From CAYFPS01 sp964345075 (GTDB taxonomy: Bacteria > CAIWAD01), in NCBI GenBank assembly GCA_964345075.1, contig CAYFPS010000010.1, positions 1-64,000 of the forward strand: DNA of 64,000 nt. The letters are read 5' to 3'. Positions 34,891-42,067 of the stretch are shown here, in pieces. The position numbers and the translations under genes are program-made. The first letter of the stretch is position 1. The number at the start of each line of letters is the position of its first letter. The notes below the pieces were generated by a model. The model made no database searches and was not told where the DNA came from. It worked only from the letters and a program-made list of their open reading frames with translations.

Positions 34891-35850
34891 GTGAGCTCCA
34901 TACTCGTAACTGGCGCGGCCGGCTTTATTGGCTACCACCTGTCCCTGAGCCTCCTGAGGGATGGCTCTCAGGTCACGGGGCTTGATAACCTCAACGACTA
35001 CTACTCAACGGCCTTGAAGCAAGCCCGTCTGGCGCAGCTTGTGCAAAGTTCAGCCTTCACCTTCAAGCAACTCTCGCTGGAAGATCGCTCTGCCATCGAA
35101 AGCTGTTTTGACGAGGTTCAGCCATCAATGGTGATCAATCTGGCGGCCCAGGCAGGTGTCCGCTATAGTCTGATCAATCCCCATGCCTATGCCGAATCGA
35201 ACCTGCTTGGCTTTGTGAATGTGCTTGAATGCTGCAGGCACACCACTTCTGTCAAGGGACTGGTTTATGCTTCCAGCAGCAGCGTCTATGGCGGAAACAG
35301 CAAAGTCCCCTTTGCAGAAAGCGATCCGGTGGACAAGCCTGTTTCACTTTACGCTGCCACCAAAAAAGCCAATGAATTGATGGCCCACACTTACAGCCAT
35401 CTCTATGGACTGCCCACGACCGGCCTGCGCTTTTTTACCGTCTACGGTCCCTGGGGACGGCCTGACATGGCCTACTTCAGCTTTACCAAGGCGATTCTGG
35501 AAGGCAAGCCCATCAAGGTCTTCAATCATGGAAATATGCGTCGCGACTTTACCTACATCGATGATATCGTGCAGGGGATTCGTGCCGCACTGGATTTGAA
35601 TGCCCCCTGTGAAGTCTTCAACCTTGGGAATCACCGGGCCGAAAGCCTCATGCATTTTATTGATCTGCTGGAAGGCGAGATCGGCATCAAGGCCGTCAGG
35701 CAGCTGGAGGACATGCAGCCCGGGGATGTACATGAAACCTACGCAGACATTCAGCACGCACAGCAGAAACTGGGCTACAGCCCGGGCACCAATCTTGATC
35801 GAGGCCTCAAGCACTTTGTCGCCTGGTACAGGGAATACTACAAGGTCTAA
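34891..35850 (+). CDS. NAD-dependent UDP-sugar epimerase (UDP-glucuronate 4-epimerase type)
   Basis: The start is uncertain. GTG at 34891 has AGGA seven bases upstream and gives a protein beginning SSILVTGAAGFIGYHLS, where the family normally starts; ATG at 34876 or 34843 and TTG at 34825 are in frame. The 319-residue extended SDR has GAAGFIG, LDNLNDYY, NLAAQAGVRYSL, YASSSSVYGG and the catalytic SLYAATKKANE, then FTVYGPWGRPDMA. NDYYSTALKQARL and the GPWGRPDMA block are marks of UDP-GlcA 4-epimerases (making UDP-GalA) and related CapI/LpsL proteins. It could also act on the diacetamido-uronic acid. Its stop is 3 nt before the second WecB gene. Confidence 0.85.
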   Translation: MSSILVTGAAGFIGYHLSLSLLRDGSQVTGLDNLNDYYSTALKQARLAQLVQSSAFTFKQLSLEDRSAIESCFDEVQPSMVINLAAQAGVRYSLINPHAYAESNLLGFVNVLECCRHTTSVKGLVYASSSSVYGGNSKVPFAESDPVDKPVSLYAATKKANELMAHTYSHLYGLPTTGLRFFTVYGPWGRPDMAYFSFTKAILEGKPIKVFNHGNMRRDFTYIDDIVQGIRAALDLNAPCEVFNLGNHRAESLMHFIDLLEGEIGIKAVRQLEDMQPGDVHETYADIQHAQQKLGYSPGTNLDRGLKHFVAWYREYYKV

Positions 35851-35853
35851 CGA

Positions 35854-36945
35854 ATGAAAATCATCTCCATCGTCGGCGCCCGCCCCAACTTCATGAAAAT
35901 CGCGCCCATGGCCCGCGCCTTTGAAAAGAGCCCGATCGACTTTCAGATTGTGCACACCGGCCAGCACTACGACAAGGCCATGAGTCAGGATTTCTTTGAC
36001 CAGCTGGGCATCCCCGAACCAGCAATCAATCTGGAAGTCGGCTCTGGCAGTCATGCCGTGCAAACCGCCGAGATCATGAAGCGTTTTGAGCCTGTCTGTC
36101 TGGAACAGAAGCCGGACTGGGTGCTGGTCGTGGGTGATGTCAACTCCACGGCGGCCTGCAGTCTGGTGGCCAGCAAGCTGGGCATTCCGGTCTGCCATGT
36201 GGAAGCGGGCTTAAGGAGCCGCGATCGCGCCATGCCGGAAGAGATCAACCGGCTGGTTACCGATGTCATTTCGGACCTGCTGCTTACCACATGCTTCGAG
36301 GCCGATCGCAACCTGATGGCCGAGGGCATTCCGGCAGAAAAGATCCAGATGGTAGGCAACACCATGATCGACACGCTGGCCTACATGCTGCCTCAGGCCG
36401 AGAGCCGCAGGATTCTAAATCGCTTTCCCCATGTATCACCGGGCGAATATGGTGTGGTTACCCTGCACCGCCCGAGCAATGTGGACAATCCAGCAATTCT
36501 CGCGGATTTGCTGGGAACGCTGGAAACCGTGCAGGAGCAGCTGCCGCTGATTTTTGCCATTCACCCCCGTACACGCAAGAACATCAGTGCGCTGGGCATG
36601 GATGATCGCCTGGCGGCCATGAAGAACCTTACGCTTTGCGAACCCTTGAGTTACATGGATTTCCTTGACCTTTACCGGCAATCCAGAATGGTGCTGACCG
36701 ATTCTGGCGGCATTCAGGAAGAAACCAGCTGGCTGAAGGTGCCGTGCATCACCATGCGGGAAAACACGGAGCGCGGGGTCACGGTTGAACTTGGCACCAA
36801 CTACCTGGTGGGAACAAGCCGGGAGAAAATTCTGGCAGCCTTTGCAGATGTCATGTCCGGCAAGGGCAAGGCCGGCGGGGAGATTCCTCTCTGGGATGGC
36901 AGGACAAGCGAGCGGATTGTCAAGATCTTTGAGTCAATGCGATAA
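35854..36945 (+). CDS. wecB: UDP-N-acetylglucosamine 2-epimerase family (WecB/WbpI-like), copy 2
   Basis: A 363-residue 2-epimerase with ISIVGARPNFMKIAP, HTGQHYDKAMSQDFF, VVGDVNSTAACSLVA, CHVEAGLRSRDRAMPEEINR, TLHRPSNVDNP, IHPRTRKNI and LTDSGGIQEETSW. It differs clearly from the copy at 29.6 kb. TLHRPSNVD and TTCFEADRNL forms are frequent in WbpI-like enzymes, so this copy may invert C2 of UDP-GlcNAc(3NAc)A while the other makes UDP-ManNAc, or vice versa; the sequence does not settle it. It carries one GTGATAC motif (36433), placing it on the host-like side of the island boundary. Confidence 0.9.
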   Translation: MKIISIVGARPNFMKIAPMARAFEKSPIDFQIVHTGQHYDKAMSQDFFDQLGIPEPAINLEVGSGSHAVQTAEIMKRFEPVCLEQKPDWVLVVGDVNSTAACSLVASKLGIPVCHVEAGLRSRDRAMPEEINRLVTDVISDLLLTTCFEADRNLMAEGIPAEKIQMVGNTMIDTLAYMLPQAESRRILNRFPHVSPGEYGVVTLHRPSNVDNPAILADLLGTLETVQEQLPLIFAIHPRTRKNISALGMDDRLAAMKNLTLCEPLSYMDFLDLYRQSRMVLTDSGGIQEETSWLKVPCITMRENTERGVTVELGTNYLVGTSREKILAAFADVMSGKGKAGGEIPLWDGRTSERIVKIFESMR

Positions 36946-37007
36946 AAGCGTTGTCTTTTTGGTCACGCATCACCATTCTGGCAAGGTTTGCACCTGAATG
37001 GTAACTC

Positions 37008-37742
37008 ATGGAAATGAAGCAGTTATACACAGACATATTTGGCTGGGATGTTCGCAACTGGTCCCGAGCTCTGGAGTTATGGGAGAAGCCAATCCTTGAC
37101 TTGCCTCCTGCCGCCGATTGTCTGGAAATAGGAACCGCCAACAATGGCGGACTTGCGCTGTGGCTTTCGTTAAAGGGCCACAAAACGACTTGCCTCAATC
37201 TTGTTGACAGCTTTGATGCTGTTCGCTCCGTGCATCAACAATATGAACTACCCTGTCAGCCGGAATATCGGGTTCAGAACGCGTTCGATCTGGATGCTGA
37301 AGAGGCTTACGATGTCATCGCCTTCAAATCTCTTCTGGGCGGCATGGCTAGCGCCAGCAAATCGGAAGAGCATGCTCTTGAACGACTCAGGCCCTTTTTT
37401 GCACGCCTGCACAGAGCATTGAAACCAGGTGGTCTTCTCCTGTTCGCAGACAACTTGCGGGGATCCTGGCTGCATCAGATTACCAGGCACAATTTTGTTC
37501 AATGGGCTAAAGGCTGGCACTACTTGAAGGCAGGCTCCATGGAAAGCCTCTTCACCGATTTTGACGAAGTCCATCATGCAAGCGGTGGATTTCTCGGATG
37601 CATGGGCCGAACGGAAGCTCAGCGAAACGCCCTCGCCCGATTGGATAAGTCCCTGTTTGAGCCTTTGATGCCCCGCTCATGGCACTATTTCGCCTATGGC
37701 TGGGCTCGCAAGTCTTCAGCCGCCGCAAATTCCCTATCTTGA
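37008..37742 (+). CDS. Class I SAM-dependent methyltransferase
   Basis: A 244-residue protein with a weak but clear class I pattern: CLEIGTANNGGLALWLS (motif I), NLVDSFDAVRSV, FDLDAEEAYDVIAFKSLLGG and RLHRALKPGGLLLFADNLRGS. The C-terminal part ends in HYFAYGWARK, as in methyltransferases of lipopolysaccharide loci. It would methylate a sugar hydroxyl or an acceptor of the glycan. It comes 62 nt after the WecB copy and 32 nt before the acyltransferase. ATG at 37008 is used. Substrate unknown. Confidence 0.78.
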   Translation: MEMKQLYTDIFGWDVRNWSRALELWEKPILDLPPAADCLEIGTANNGGLALWLSLKGHKTTCLNLVDSFDAVRSVHQQYELPCQPEYRVQNAFDLDAEEAYDVIAFKSLLGGMASASKSEEHALERLRPFFARLHRALKPGGLLLFADNLRGSWLHQITRHNFVQWAKGWHYLKAGSMESLFTDFDEVHHASGGFLGCMGRTEAQRNALARLDKSLFEPLMPRSWHYFAYGWARKSSAAANSLS

Positions 37743-37774
37743 GCGCCGACCCCGATACAGTCACTGGACAAGCC

Positions 37775-38467
37775 ATGCCCTTTCGCCTTCTGGAGCTCCC
37801 CGAACGCCTCCTGCGCATCCTGATGCACATGGTGCTGGACTTCTACATGTTCGGCTACAACCGTGTGACCTATCATCACCGCGAGCGGCTGCAGGAGCTG
37901 GGGCCGTGCATCATTGTGGCCAACCATACCAGCCATTACGATGCCGCCGTGCTGCTTTCGGCTTTCCCTTATTCCAGGATGCACCTGATTCATCCCGTGG
38001 CGGCCAAGGACTACTTCTTCTCCACCCGCCTGCAGGGCATCTTCTTCAGAACCTTCATGAATGTGCTGCCCATCGAACGCAGCGCAAAGCTGCATGAGGC
38101 TTTCGTGCCCACCGAACAGGCGCTGGCAAACGGCCATTCGATCATCATCTTTCCGGAAGGCACGCGCAGCGTGGACGGCAGCATCAAGGGCTTCAAGGTG
38201 GGTGTCGCCTATCTGGCGGCCAAGTTCGGTCTGCCCGTCATGCCCGTTTACATTGATGGCGCGCACAAGGCCTTTGGTAAAGGCACGAGCGTCCCCCGAG
38301 CCCACAAGATCTCAGTCGTATACGGCCGCCCGATGAGCTTTGAGGGCGATCCCGACTCACGGGAAGACTGGGCGACTTTTGCTGATGGTCTCAGGGAAGA
38401 AGTCGTCAGGATGGGCAGGGCTTTTGCTCGGGCCAGGGATAATTACTCGTTGTTTACCAGTAGTTAG
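37775..38467 (+). CDS. 1-acyl-glycerol-3-phosphate acyltransferase family (PlsC-like)
   Basis: ATG at 37775 (MPFRLLELPERLLRIL) starts 32 nt after the methyltransferase; a longer frame from 37679 lies inside that gene. The 230-residue protein has the acyltransferase blocks IIVANHTSHYDAAVLL (NHxxxxD), a central LQGIFFRTFMNVLPIER, FPEGTRSVDGSIKGFKVG and VMPVYIDGAHKAF. It transfers a fatty-acyl chain to lysophosphatidate or a related acceptor at the membrane. A normal PlsC is likeliest, but a role in acylating the glycan lipid is possible from position. It is the last gene before a 700-bp non-coding repeat zone. Confidence 0.88.
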   Translation: MPFRLLELPERLLRILMHMVLDFYMFGYNRVTYHHRERLQELGPCIIVANHTSHYDAAVLLSAFPYSRMHLIHPVAAKDYFFSTRLQGIFFRTFMNVLPIERSAKLHEAFVPTEQALANGHSIIIFPEGTRSVDGSIKGFKVGVAYLAAKFGLPVMPVYIDGAHKAFGKGTSVPRAHKISVVYGRPMSFEGDPDSREDWATFADGLREEVVRMGRAFARARDNYSLFTSS

Positions 38468-38469
38468 GC

Positions 38470-38650
38470 GTTTCAGTTGCCAGTTACCAGCCAGAAGAAG
38501 ATGCCAGTAACCAGCGGCATGGTACCAGCCAGAATAAGATGCCAGTAACCAGCGGCCGGTTGCCAGTCAGAAGAAGCTACCTGTAGCCAGTTACCAGATG
38601 CCAGCCAGAAGAAGTTCCCAGTGACCAGCGGCCAGTTGCCAGTCAGAGGG
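38470..38650. repeat. Degenerate tandem repeat built on CCAGTTACCAGC / CCAGCCAGAAGAAG
   Basis: About four imperfect units mix the words GTTGCCAGT, TACCAGCCAGAAGAAG, ATGCCAGTAACCAGCGG. A further partial unit (GAAGAAGCATCCAGTAACCAGCGG) occurs at 39027-39050 just before dispersed repeat copy B. Small open frames over this stretch in several directions are products of the repeat, not genes. This opens the 704-bp gene-free zone 38468-39171. Confidence 0.8.
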
Positions 38651-38697
38651 ATTTGCTGGTTACTGGCTTCTGGCCACTGGCCTGCTGACCCATCTTC

Positions 38698-38867
38698 GAT
38701 GCCGCTTGCGGCATCAATAAAACACGGCTTACCTGGCGGACGCCGATCGCGCATCTGTTCGAAGCGTGCAGCGAAGCAGCACGCAAGTTATGCGCGGCAA
38801 TCTGAGAGCTGCTTTCTTTGCTTCTTTCTTTGCAGCAGCAAAGAAAGAAGGCCCCCACGGCAGTGGG
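38698..38867. other. Block of four successive hairpins, possible structured RNA or dispersed element
   Basis: Within 170 bp there are four stems: 38698-38715 (GATGCCGC/GCGGCATC), 38764-38784 (GCGTGC/GCACGC), 38821-38850 (a perfect 13-bp stem CTTCTTTCTTTGC with loop AGCA) and 38854-38867 (CCCAC/GTGGG). No open frame of recognisable type covers them. The series could be a non-coding RNA, a non-autonomous repeat element or a cluster of read-through barriers after the acyltransferase gene. The assignment is inferred from pairing only. Confidence 0.5.
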
Positions 38868-38931
38868 CGCGTGGAGGCTGCAAGATGAGCAAAGGCACAG
38901 ATACCAGAGAGGCGTTAGGCGTTAGCAGTCT

Positions 38932-39022
38932 GGCGTTAGGCGTTAGGCGTCAGGCGTCAGGCGTCAGGCGTTAGGCGTCAGGCGTTAGGCGTCAGGCGTC
39001 AGGCGTTAGGCGGCAGGCGTCA
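38932..39022. repeat. Heptamer repeat array (GGCGTTA / GGCGTCA)
   Basis: Thirteen consecutive 7-mers GGCGTTA or GGCGTCA (one GGCGGCA) run from 38932 to 39022 without a break in register. The array is the opposite-strand counterpart of the TAACGCC array at 663-725. Similar looser words precede it from 38911. Confidence 0.92.
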
Positions 39023-39044
39023 GCCTGAAGAAGCATCCAGTAAC

Positions 39045-39095
39045 CAGCGGCAAGGACCGGTTTCGGGCCGAAGCTGAAGTGGACAGGCGTTAGCG
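39045..39095 (+). repeat. Dispersed repeat, copy B
   Basis: This segment matches copy A at 43-90 and ends with the same GGACAGGCGTTAGCG or GGGCAGGCGTTAGCG. In both places it is linked to GGCGTTA-type heptamers. Confidence 0.65.
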
Positions 39096-39098
39096 GAT

Positions 39099-39133
39099 AG
39101 CAATCATCAATCTGCAATCTGCAATCGTCATCC
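39099..39133. repeat. Heptamer repeat (TGCAATC type)
   Basis: Five 7-mers in register: AGCAATC, ATCAATC, TGCAATC, TGCAATC, GTCATCC. The sequence differs from the GGCGTTA unit but the 7-bp period is the same. Confidence 0.7.
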
Positions 39134-39140
39134 CCTGTCG

Positions 39141-39158
39141 TTCCCGCGGAAGCGGGAA
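39141..39158. repeat. REP-like GC hairpin
   Basis: TTCCCGC and GCGGGAA form a 7-bp stem with a GGAA loop, with an outer CCCC/GGGG pair around it. It lies just beyond the stop of the minus-strand deacetylase (39172) and might slow transcription from it, but no T-run follows on that strand. Confidence 0.5.
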
Positions 39159-39171
39159 GAAAGCGGGGACT

Positions 39172-40047
39172 TCATTCGATCCATCCGCCAAAGCTGAACT
39201 CGGCAAAAATCGCCTCGAGCCTTTCCTGCAGCGACTCCATGCCGTGATACTGCCGGACTGCGCGCCAGCGCGGGAGATGAACACGGGGCTGTTCGAGGTC
39301 AACTTCCCAGGGATGCAGATAGAGGTGAAAGGCCTTGCCTGAGCGCTGACAGGCACGCATGCGCGAGAGATTCCAGGCTTCTGGCAGGACGCGCAGCCAG
39401 AAGCCGCCGCCCCAGCCAAGCGGCAGCCGGTCAAAGAGCCTGTAGCCGGCCAGCGGATATTCCCTGACGCTACCTGCGGCCGTTTCTACATCAAAGGGCT
39501 TGCCGCCCAGCAGGCCTTGCCGGATTGCAGAGTCTGCCAGCTTCAGATCCTTCTGTGATACACGGGCCCGCATCAGGCTGCTGGACCAGGCGATGCCAGC
39601 CTTTGCCAGCTCGTGATACATGCGCGATTCGGGTTTCAGGCCAAAATTCGGAGCCCGATAGCCGGGACTTCTACCCCAGGCCGCCTCCCACGGACGAAGC
39701 AGGTGAAGGGCCTTCTCCAGATCCCCACGCCATTCGTCCAGACTCAGCTCAGCCGGTGATACATGCCTGTAACCATGCAGGGCCAGCCGGTGTCCGGCAG
39801 CAGCCACTTCGTCAAGCAGGGCGGGATACCTTTCGGCCACCGGCCCGCTCACAAAAAAGCAGGCCTTCAGCTCGAATTGTCTAAACAGCCCAAGCAGCCG
39901 GCGCGTTGCCGGAACGACCCGCTGATCCAGCTGCTCCTTTAGCGCACGGTCCGTCGTGCGACGCAGCCTGCCACGCAAATTGTCCGCCTGCGCGGCAGAT
40001 TCCAGATCTACGGAAAGGTAGTGGCGAATGGGTGGAGGCACGTGCAT
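39172..40047 (-). CDS. Polysaccharide deacetylase, XrtA/PEP-CTERM-associated type
   Basis: A 291-residue CE4-type protein with HYLSVDLESAAQ (metal Asp in the place of the usual SVDVEEY), ACFFVSGPVAERYP, HRLALHGYRHVSP and RSPGYRAPNFGLKPES, and a C-terminal half (LPLGWGGGFWLRVLP, FHLYLHPWEVDLEQPR) like the DUF3473 region of deacetylases from exosortase-associated exopolysaccharide loci. There is no signal peptide. It would N-deacetylate sugars of the glycan made by the cluster upstream. It stands alone between repeat arrays and holds four GTGATAC motifs within about 0.5 kb. Confidence 0.83.
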   Translation of the reverse strand: MHVPPPIRHYLSVDLESAAQADNLRGRLRRTTDRALKEQLDQRVVPATRRLLGLFRQFELKACFFVSGPVAERYPALLDEVAAAGHRLALHGYRHVSPAELSLDEWRGDLEKALHLLRPWEAAWGRSPGYRAPNFGLKPESRMYHELAKAGIAWSSSLMRARVSQKDLKLADSAIRQGLLGGKPFDVETAAGSVREYPLAGYRLFDRLPLGWGGGFWLRVLPEAWNLSRMRACQRSGKAFHLYLHPWEVDLEQPRVHLPRWRAVRQYHGMESLQERLEAIFAEFSFGGWIE

Positions 40048-40062
40048 GGGGGAAGGTAAAGA

Positions 40063-40097
40063 AATGACGAATTGCGAATGACGAAGGGCGAAAGGCT
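40063..40097. repeat. Heptamer repeat (AATGACG type)
   Basis: Five 7-mers in register (AATGACG, AATTGCG, AATGACG, AAGGGCG, AAAGGCT). Its reverse complement (CGTCATT, CGCAATT) matches the CATTCG-type array at 40825-40929, so the four-helix-bundle gene between them is flanked by inverted arrays. Confidence 0.75.
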
Positions 40098-40228
40098 ATA
40101 GTGGAAGACAGACGCAGGTCGCTGCTCATTCTTCATGCTTCCACTTTTCGTGGCTTGTTTCGGATTCATCGGCCAATCAGTAGAAATGGATAACTTCACT
40201 GACCGAAAGCAACTGAGTGTAAACAAAG

Positions 40229-40618
40229 TCAGGCTCTTGACCCCTGTTCACATTCACCAGTCTTTGCAGCTTGCACTCGCTTTCGAATCGTTGTAAAAAT
40301 GGAAAGCAGTTGGTGGCACTCGTCCTTTGCCCGACCAAAATCCAAAGATGTTTCAGTCTCCATCTCAATGAGCAGTTCGATCCAATAGTCCGACTCATCG
40401 AGCTCCATCAGGCAAAGGCCAAGCTTAGAAACGAATTCTGCACGTGATCGCGCTCTGCATGCTTCCCGGTAGTTTGCCCCAACAGACGTTGCTGATCTGA
40501 TTAGCTGACGACTAAGCACGTTTACCGCATATCCCGAGTTCTGCAAAACTTGTGTCGCTCGAAGTATCTCCAGCGCAAACTGCTTTGTCTTCTCCCTGAG
40601 AAATGCCGACCTGTCCAT
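40229..40618 (-). CDS. Four-helix-bundle protein (S23-like), second copy
   Basis: A 129-residue protein of the same superfamily as the gene at 198-611 but of the second sequence type: FALEILRATQVL, RQLIRSATSVGANYREACRARSRAEF, LGLCLMELDESDYWIELL and ECHQLLSIFTTIRKR. The conserved ATSVGANYREA and LDESDYWIELL blocks make the assignment firm. It stands alone, away from other genes on both sides, and is framed by heptamer arrays in inverted orientation. No reverse transcriptase or 23S rRNA gene is near. Function is unknown; a nucleic-acid-binding helper of a repeat element is one idea. Confidence 0.85.
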   Translation of the reverse strand: MDRSAFLREKTKQFALEILRATQVLQNSGYAVNVLSRQLIRSATSVGANYREACRARSRAEFVSKLGLCLMELDESDYWIELLIEMETETSLDFGRAKDECHQLLSIFTTIRKRVQAAKTGECEQGSRA

Positions 40619-40824
40619 AATTTGTTTAGCCTTGTATACACGGATTTCGTCATAGCAAACACCTATCGCCGTTGTATGGTTTCAGTTGTTCCAGCCAAAA
40701 GGCGATGAATTCGGTAGCATGTCAAGGCTAGCAGACAATTGAAGACTACAGGGATAAAAGCGCCCCTGAAATTGACTCTGCTGCTTTCGCATCCCCTCAC
40801 TCGATATTTGCCTTTCCTCACTCC

Positions 40825-40929
40825 TCATTCGCCATTCGCCATTCGTCCTTCATCACTCTTACCTCGTCCTTCACCCTTCTTCTTTCGTCCTTCGTCATTC
40901 GGCATTCGCCCTTCGTCATTCGTCAATCA
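40825..40929. repeat. Heptamer repeat array (TCATTCG / TCCTTCG type)
   Basis: Fifteen degenerate 7-mers in unbroken register, mostly ending ATTCG or CTTCG, such as TCATTCG, CCATTCG, TCCTTCG, CCCTTCG. It fills most of the 363-bp gap 40619-40981 between the four-helix-bundle gene and ychF. The rest of the gap (40619-40824) shows no gene or RNA. Confidence 0.85.
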
Positions 40930-40981
40930 TTCCCTCCCTCTCGCTACATTACAGGGCTAACAACTGAAAGCGACTCCCCTG

Positions 40982-42067
40982 ATGGAAATCGGCATTATCG
41001 GTCTGCCACAGTCCGGCAAGACCAGTCTTTTCAACGCATTGACCGGCATGAATGTCGAACTGGGCTATGCGGGCGGCCGCAAGAACGCCAACCGCGCTGT
41101 GGCTCCGGTGCCGGATCCGCGGCTGGAGCGCCTGAGCGCCATGTTCAATCCGAAGAAAACGGTCTGTGCCACGGTCAACTATGTGGACTTGGGCGGCCTT
41201 TCCGGTGAAGGCAAAAGCTCCAGTGGCTTCCCGGCCGAATTCCTGCAGGCCTTGAAGCCCTGCGAAGCCCTGCTGCTGGTCACAAGGGCTTTTGATGATC
41301 CGGAAATGCCGCACAGCGATGGCCCGTCGGATCCGGTGCGTGACTTTCGACTGGCCCAGGACGAGTTCCTTTTCAGCGACCTCACCATCTGCGAAGGCCG
41401 CATCGAGCGCCTCGAAAAGCAGCTGATGAAGGTGAAAGACAAGGATCAGGCCTACGAGCTTGAGGTCCTGAAGATGTGTCACGCGGCGCTAAGCGAGGAA
41501 AAGCCCCTGCGCAGTCTGGATCTGGACGAGCACCAGAAGAAAGTGCTGCGCGCCTACGCCTTCCTTAGCCTCAAACCTGTGCTGATCGTTGCCAATGTCA
41601 GTGATGAAGGGCTTGCTAGCGACGAGCTTGTATCACAACTCTCTGGCATGGAAGGCAGTCAGGGCCTGCGCTTTTGCCAGACCTGCGCTCGCCTGGAAAT
41701 GGAACTGGCCCAGATGGAGCCTGATGAAGCCGAGCTCTTCCTTTCCGAGTACGGCATTGACGAGCCCGCCAAAGCCCTTGTGTTAAGGGAGAGCTTCCAG
41801 CTGCTGGGACTACAGACCTTCTTTACTGTTGGCGAAGACGAATGCCGCGCCTGGACAATCCGCCGTGGTTCCACTGCCCCGGTTGCTGCTGGCGCTATTC
41901 ACTCGGACATCCAGAAGGGCTTCATCCGCGCGGAAGTCGTGAGACACGAAGACCTGCTGGAGGAAGGCAGTCTGGCGCATTGCCGCGACAAGGGCTCCTT
42001 GAGGCTGGAAGGCAAGGAATACATCGTGAAAGAGGGGGACGTTGTCCACTTCCGCTTCAACGTCTGA
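40982..42067 (+). CDS. ychF: Ribosome-binding ATPase YchF
   Basis: A 361-residue Obg-family P-loop protein. N-terminal EIGIIGLPQSGKTSLFNALT (Walker A GLPQSGKT, 7-14), VDLGGLSG as the G3 region, NVSDEG in place of the NKxD base motif, as in YchF which prefers ATP, and a C-terminal TGS domain (TFFTVGEDECRAWTI, GAIHSDIQKGFIRAEVV, GKEYIVKEGDVVHFRFNV). It associates with the ribosome and is widely conserved. G3 reads DLGGL and the central coiled hairpin is present. It starts a plus-strand run and overlaps the next gene by 26 nt. Confidence 0.95.
   Translation: MEIGIIGLPQSGKTSLFNALTGMNVELGYAGGRKNANRAVAPVPDPRLERLSAMFNPKKTVCATVNYVDLGGLSGEGKSSSGFPAEFLQALKPCEALLLVTRAFDDPEMPHSDGPSDPVRDFRLAQDEFLFSDLTICEGRIERLEKQLMKVKDKDQAYELEVLKMCHAALSEEKPLRSLDLDEHQKKVLRAYAFLSLKPVLIVANVSDEGLASDELVSQLSGMEGSQGLRFCQTCARLEMELAQMEPDEAELFLSEYGIDEPAKALVLRESFQLLGLQTFFTVGEDECRAWTIRRGSTAPVAAGAIHSDIQKGFIRAEVVRHEDLLEEGSLAHCRDKGSLRLEGKEYIVKEGDVVHFRFNV

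Noticed and set aside
38621..38974. Plus-strand frame of 117 codons in the repeat zone
   Set aside because: Its ends are made of CCAGTTACC-type and GGCGTTA-type repeats and its middle is the hairpin block; there is no plausible ribosome-binding site or family.
38932..39022. Possible CRISPR or phase-variable coding repeat
   Set aside because: Thirteen adjoining 7-mers have no spacers and lie outside any supported gene, so neither a CRISPR nor a coding contingency repeat fits.
39141..39158. Intrinsic terminator of the deacetylase gene
   Set aside because: The stem is good but no T-run follows on the minus strand, so it is listed only as a REP-like hairpin.
40229..40618. Diversity-generating retroelement accessory gene (Avd)
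   Set aside because: The fold is related, but no reverse transcriptase, template repeat or variable repeat is present nearby.
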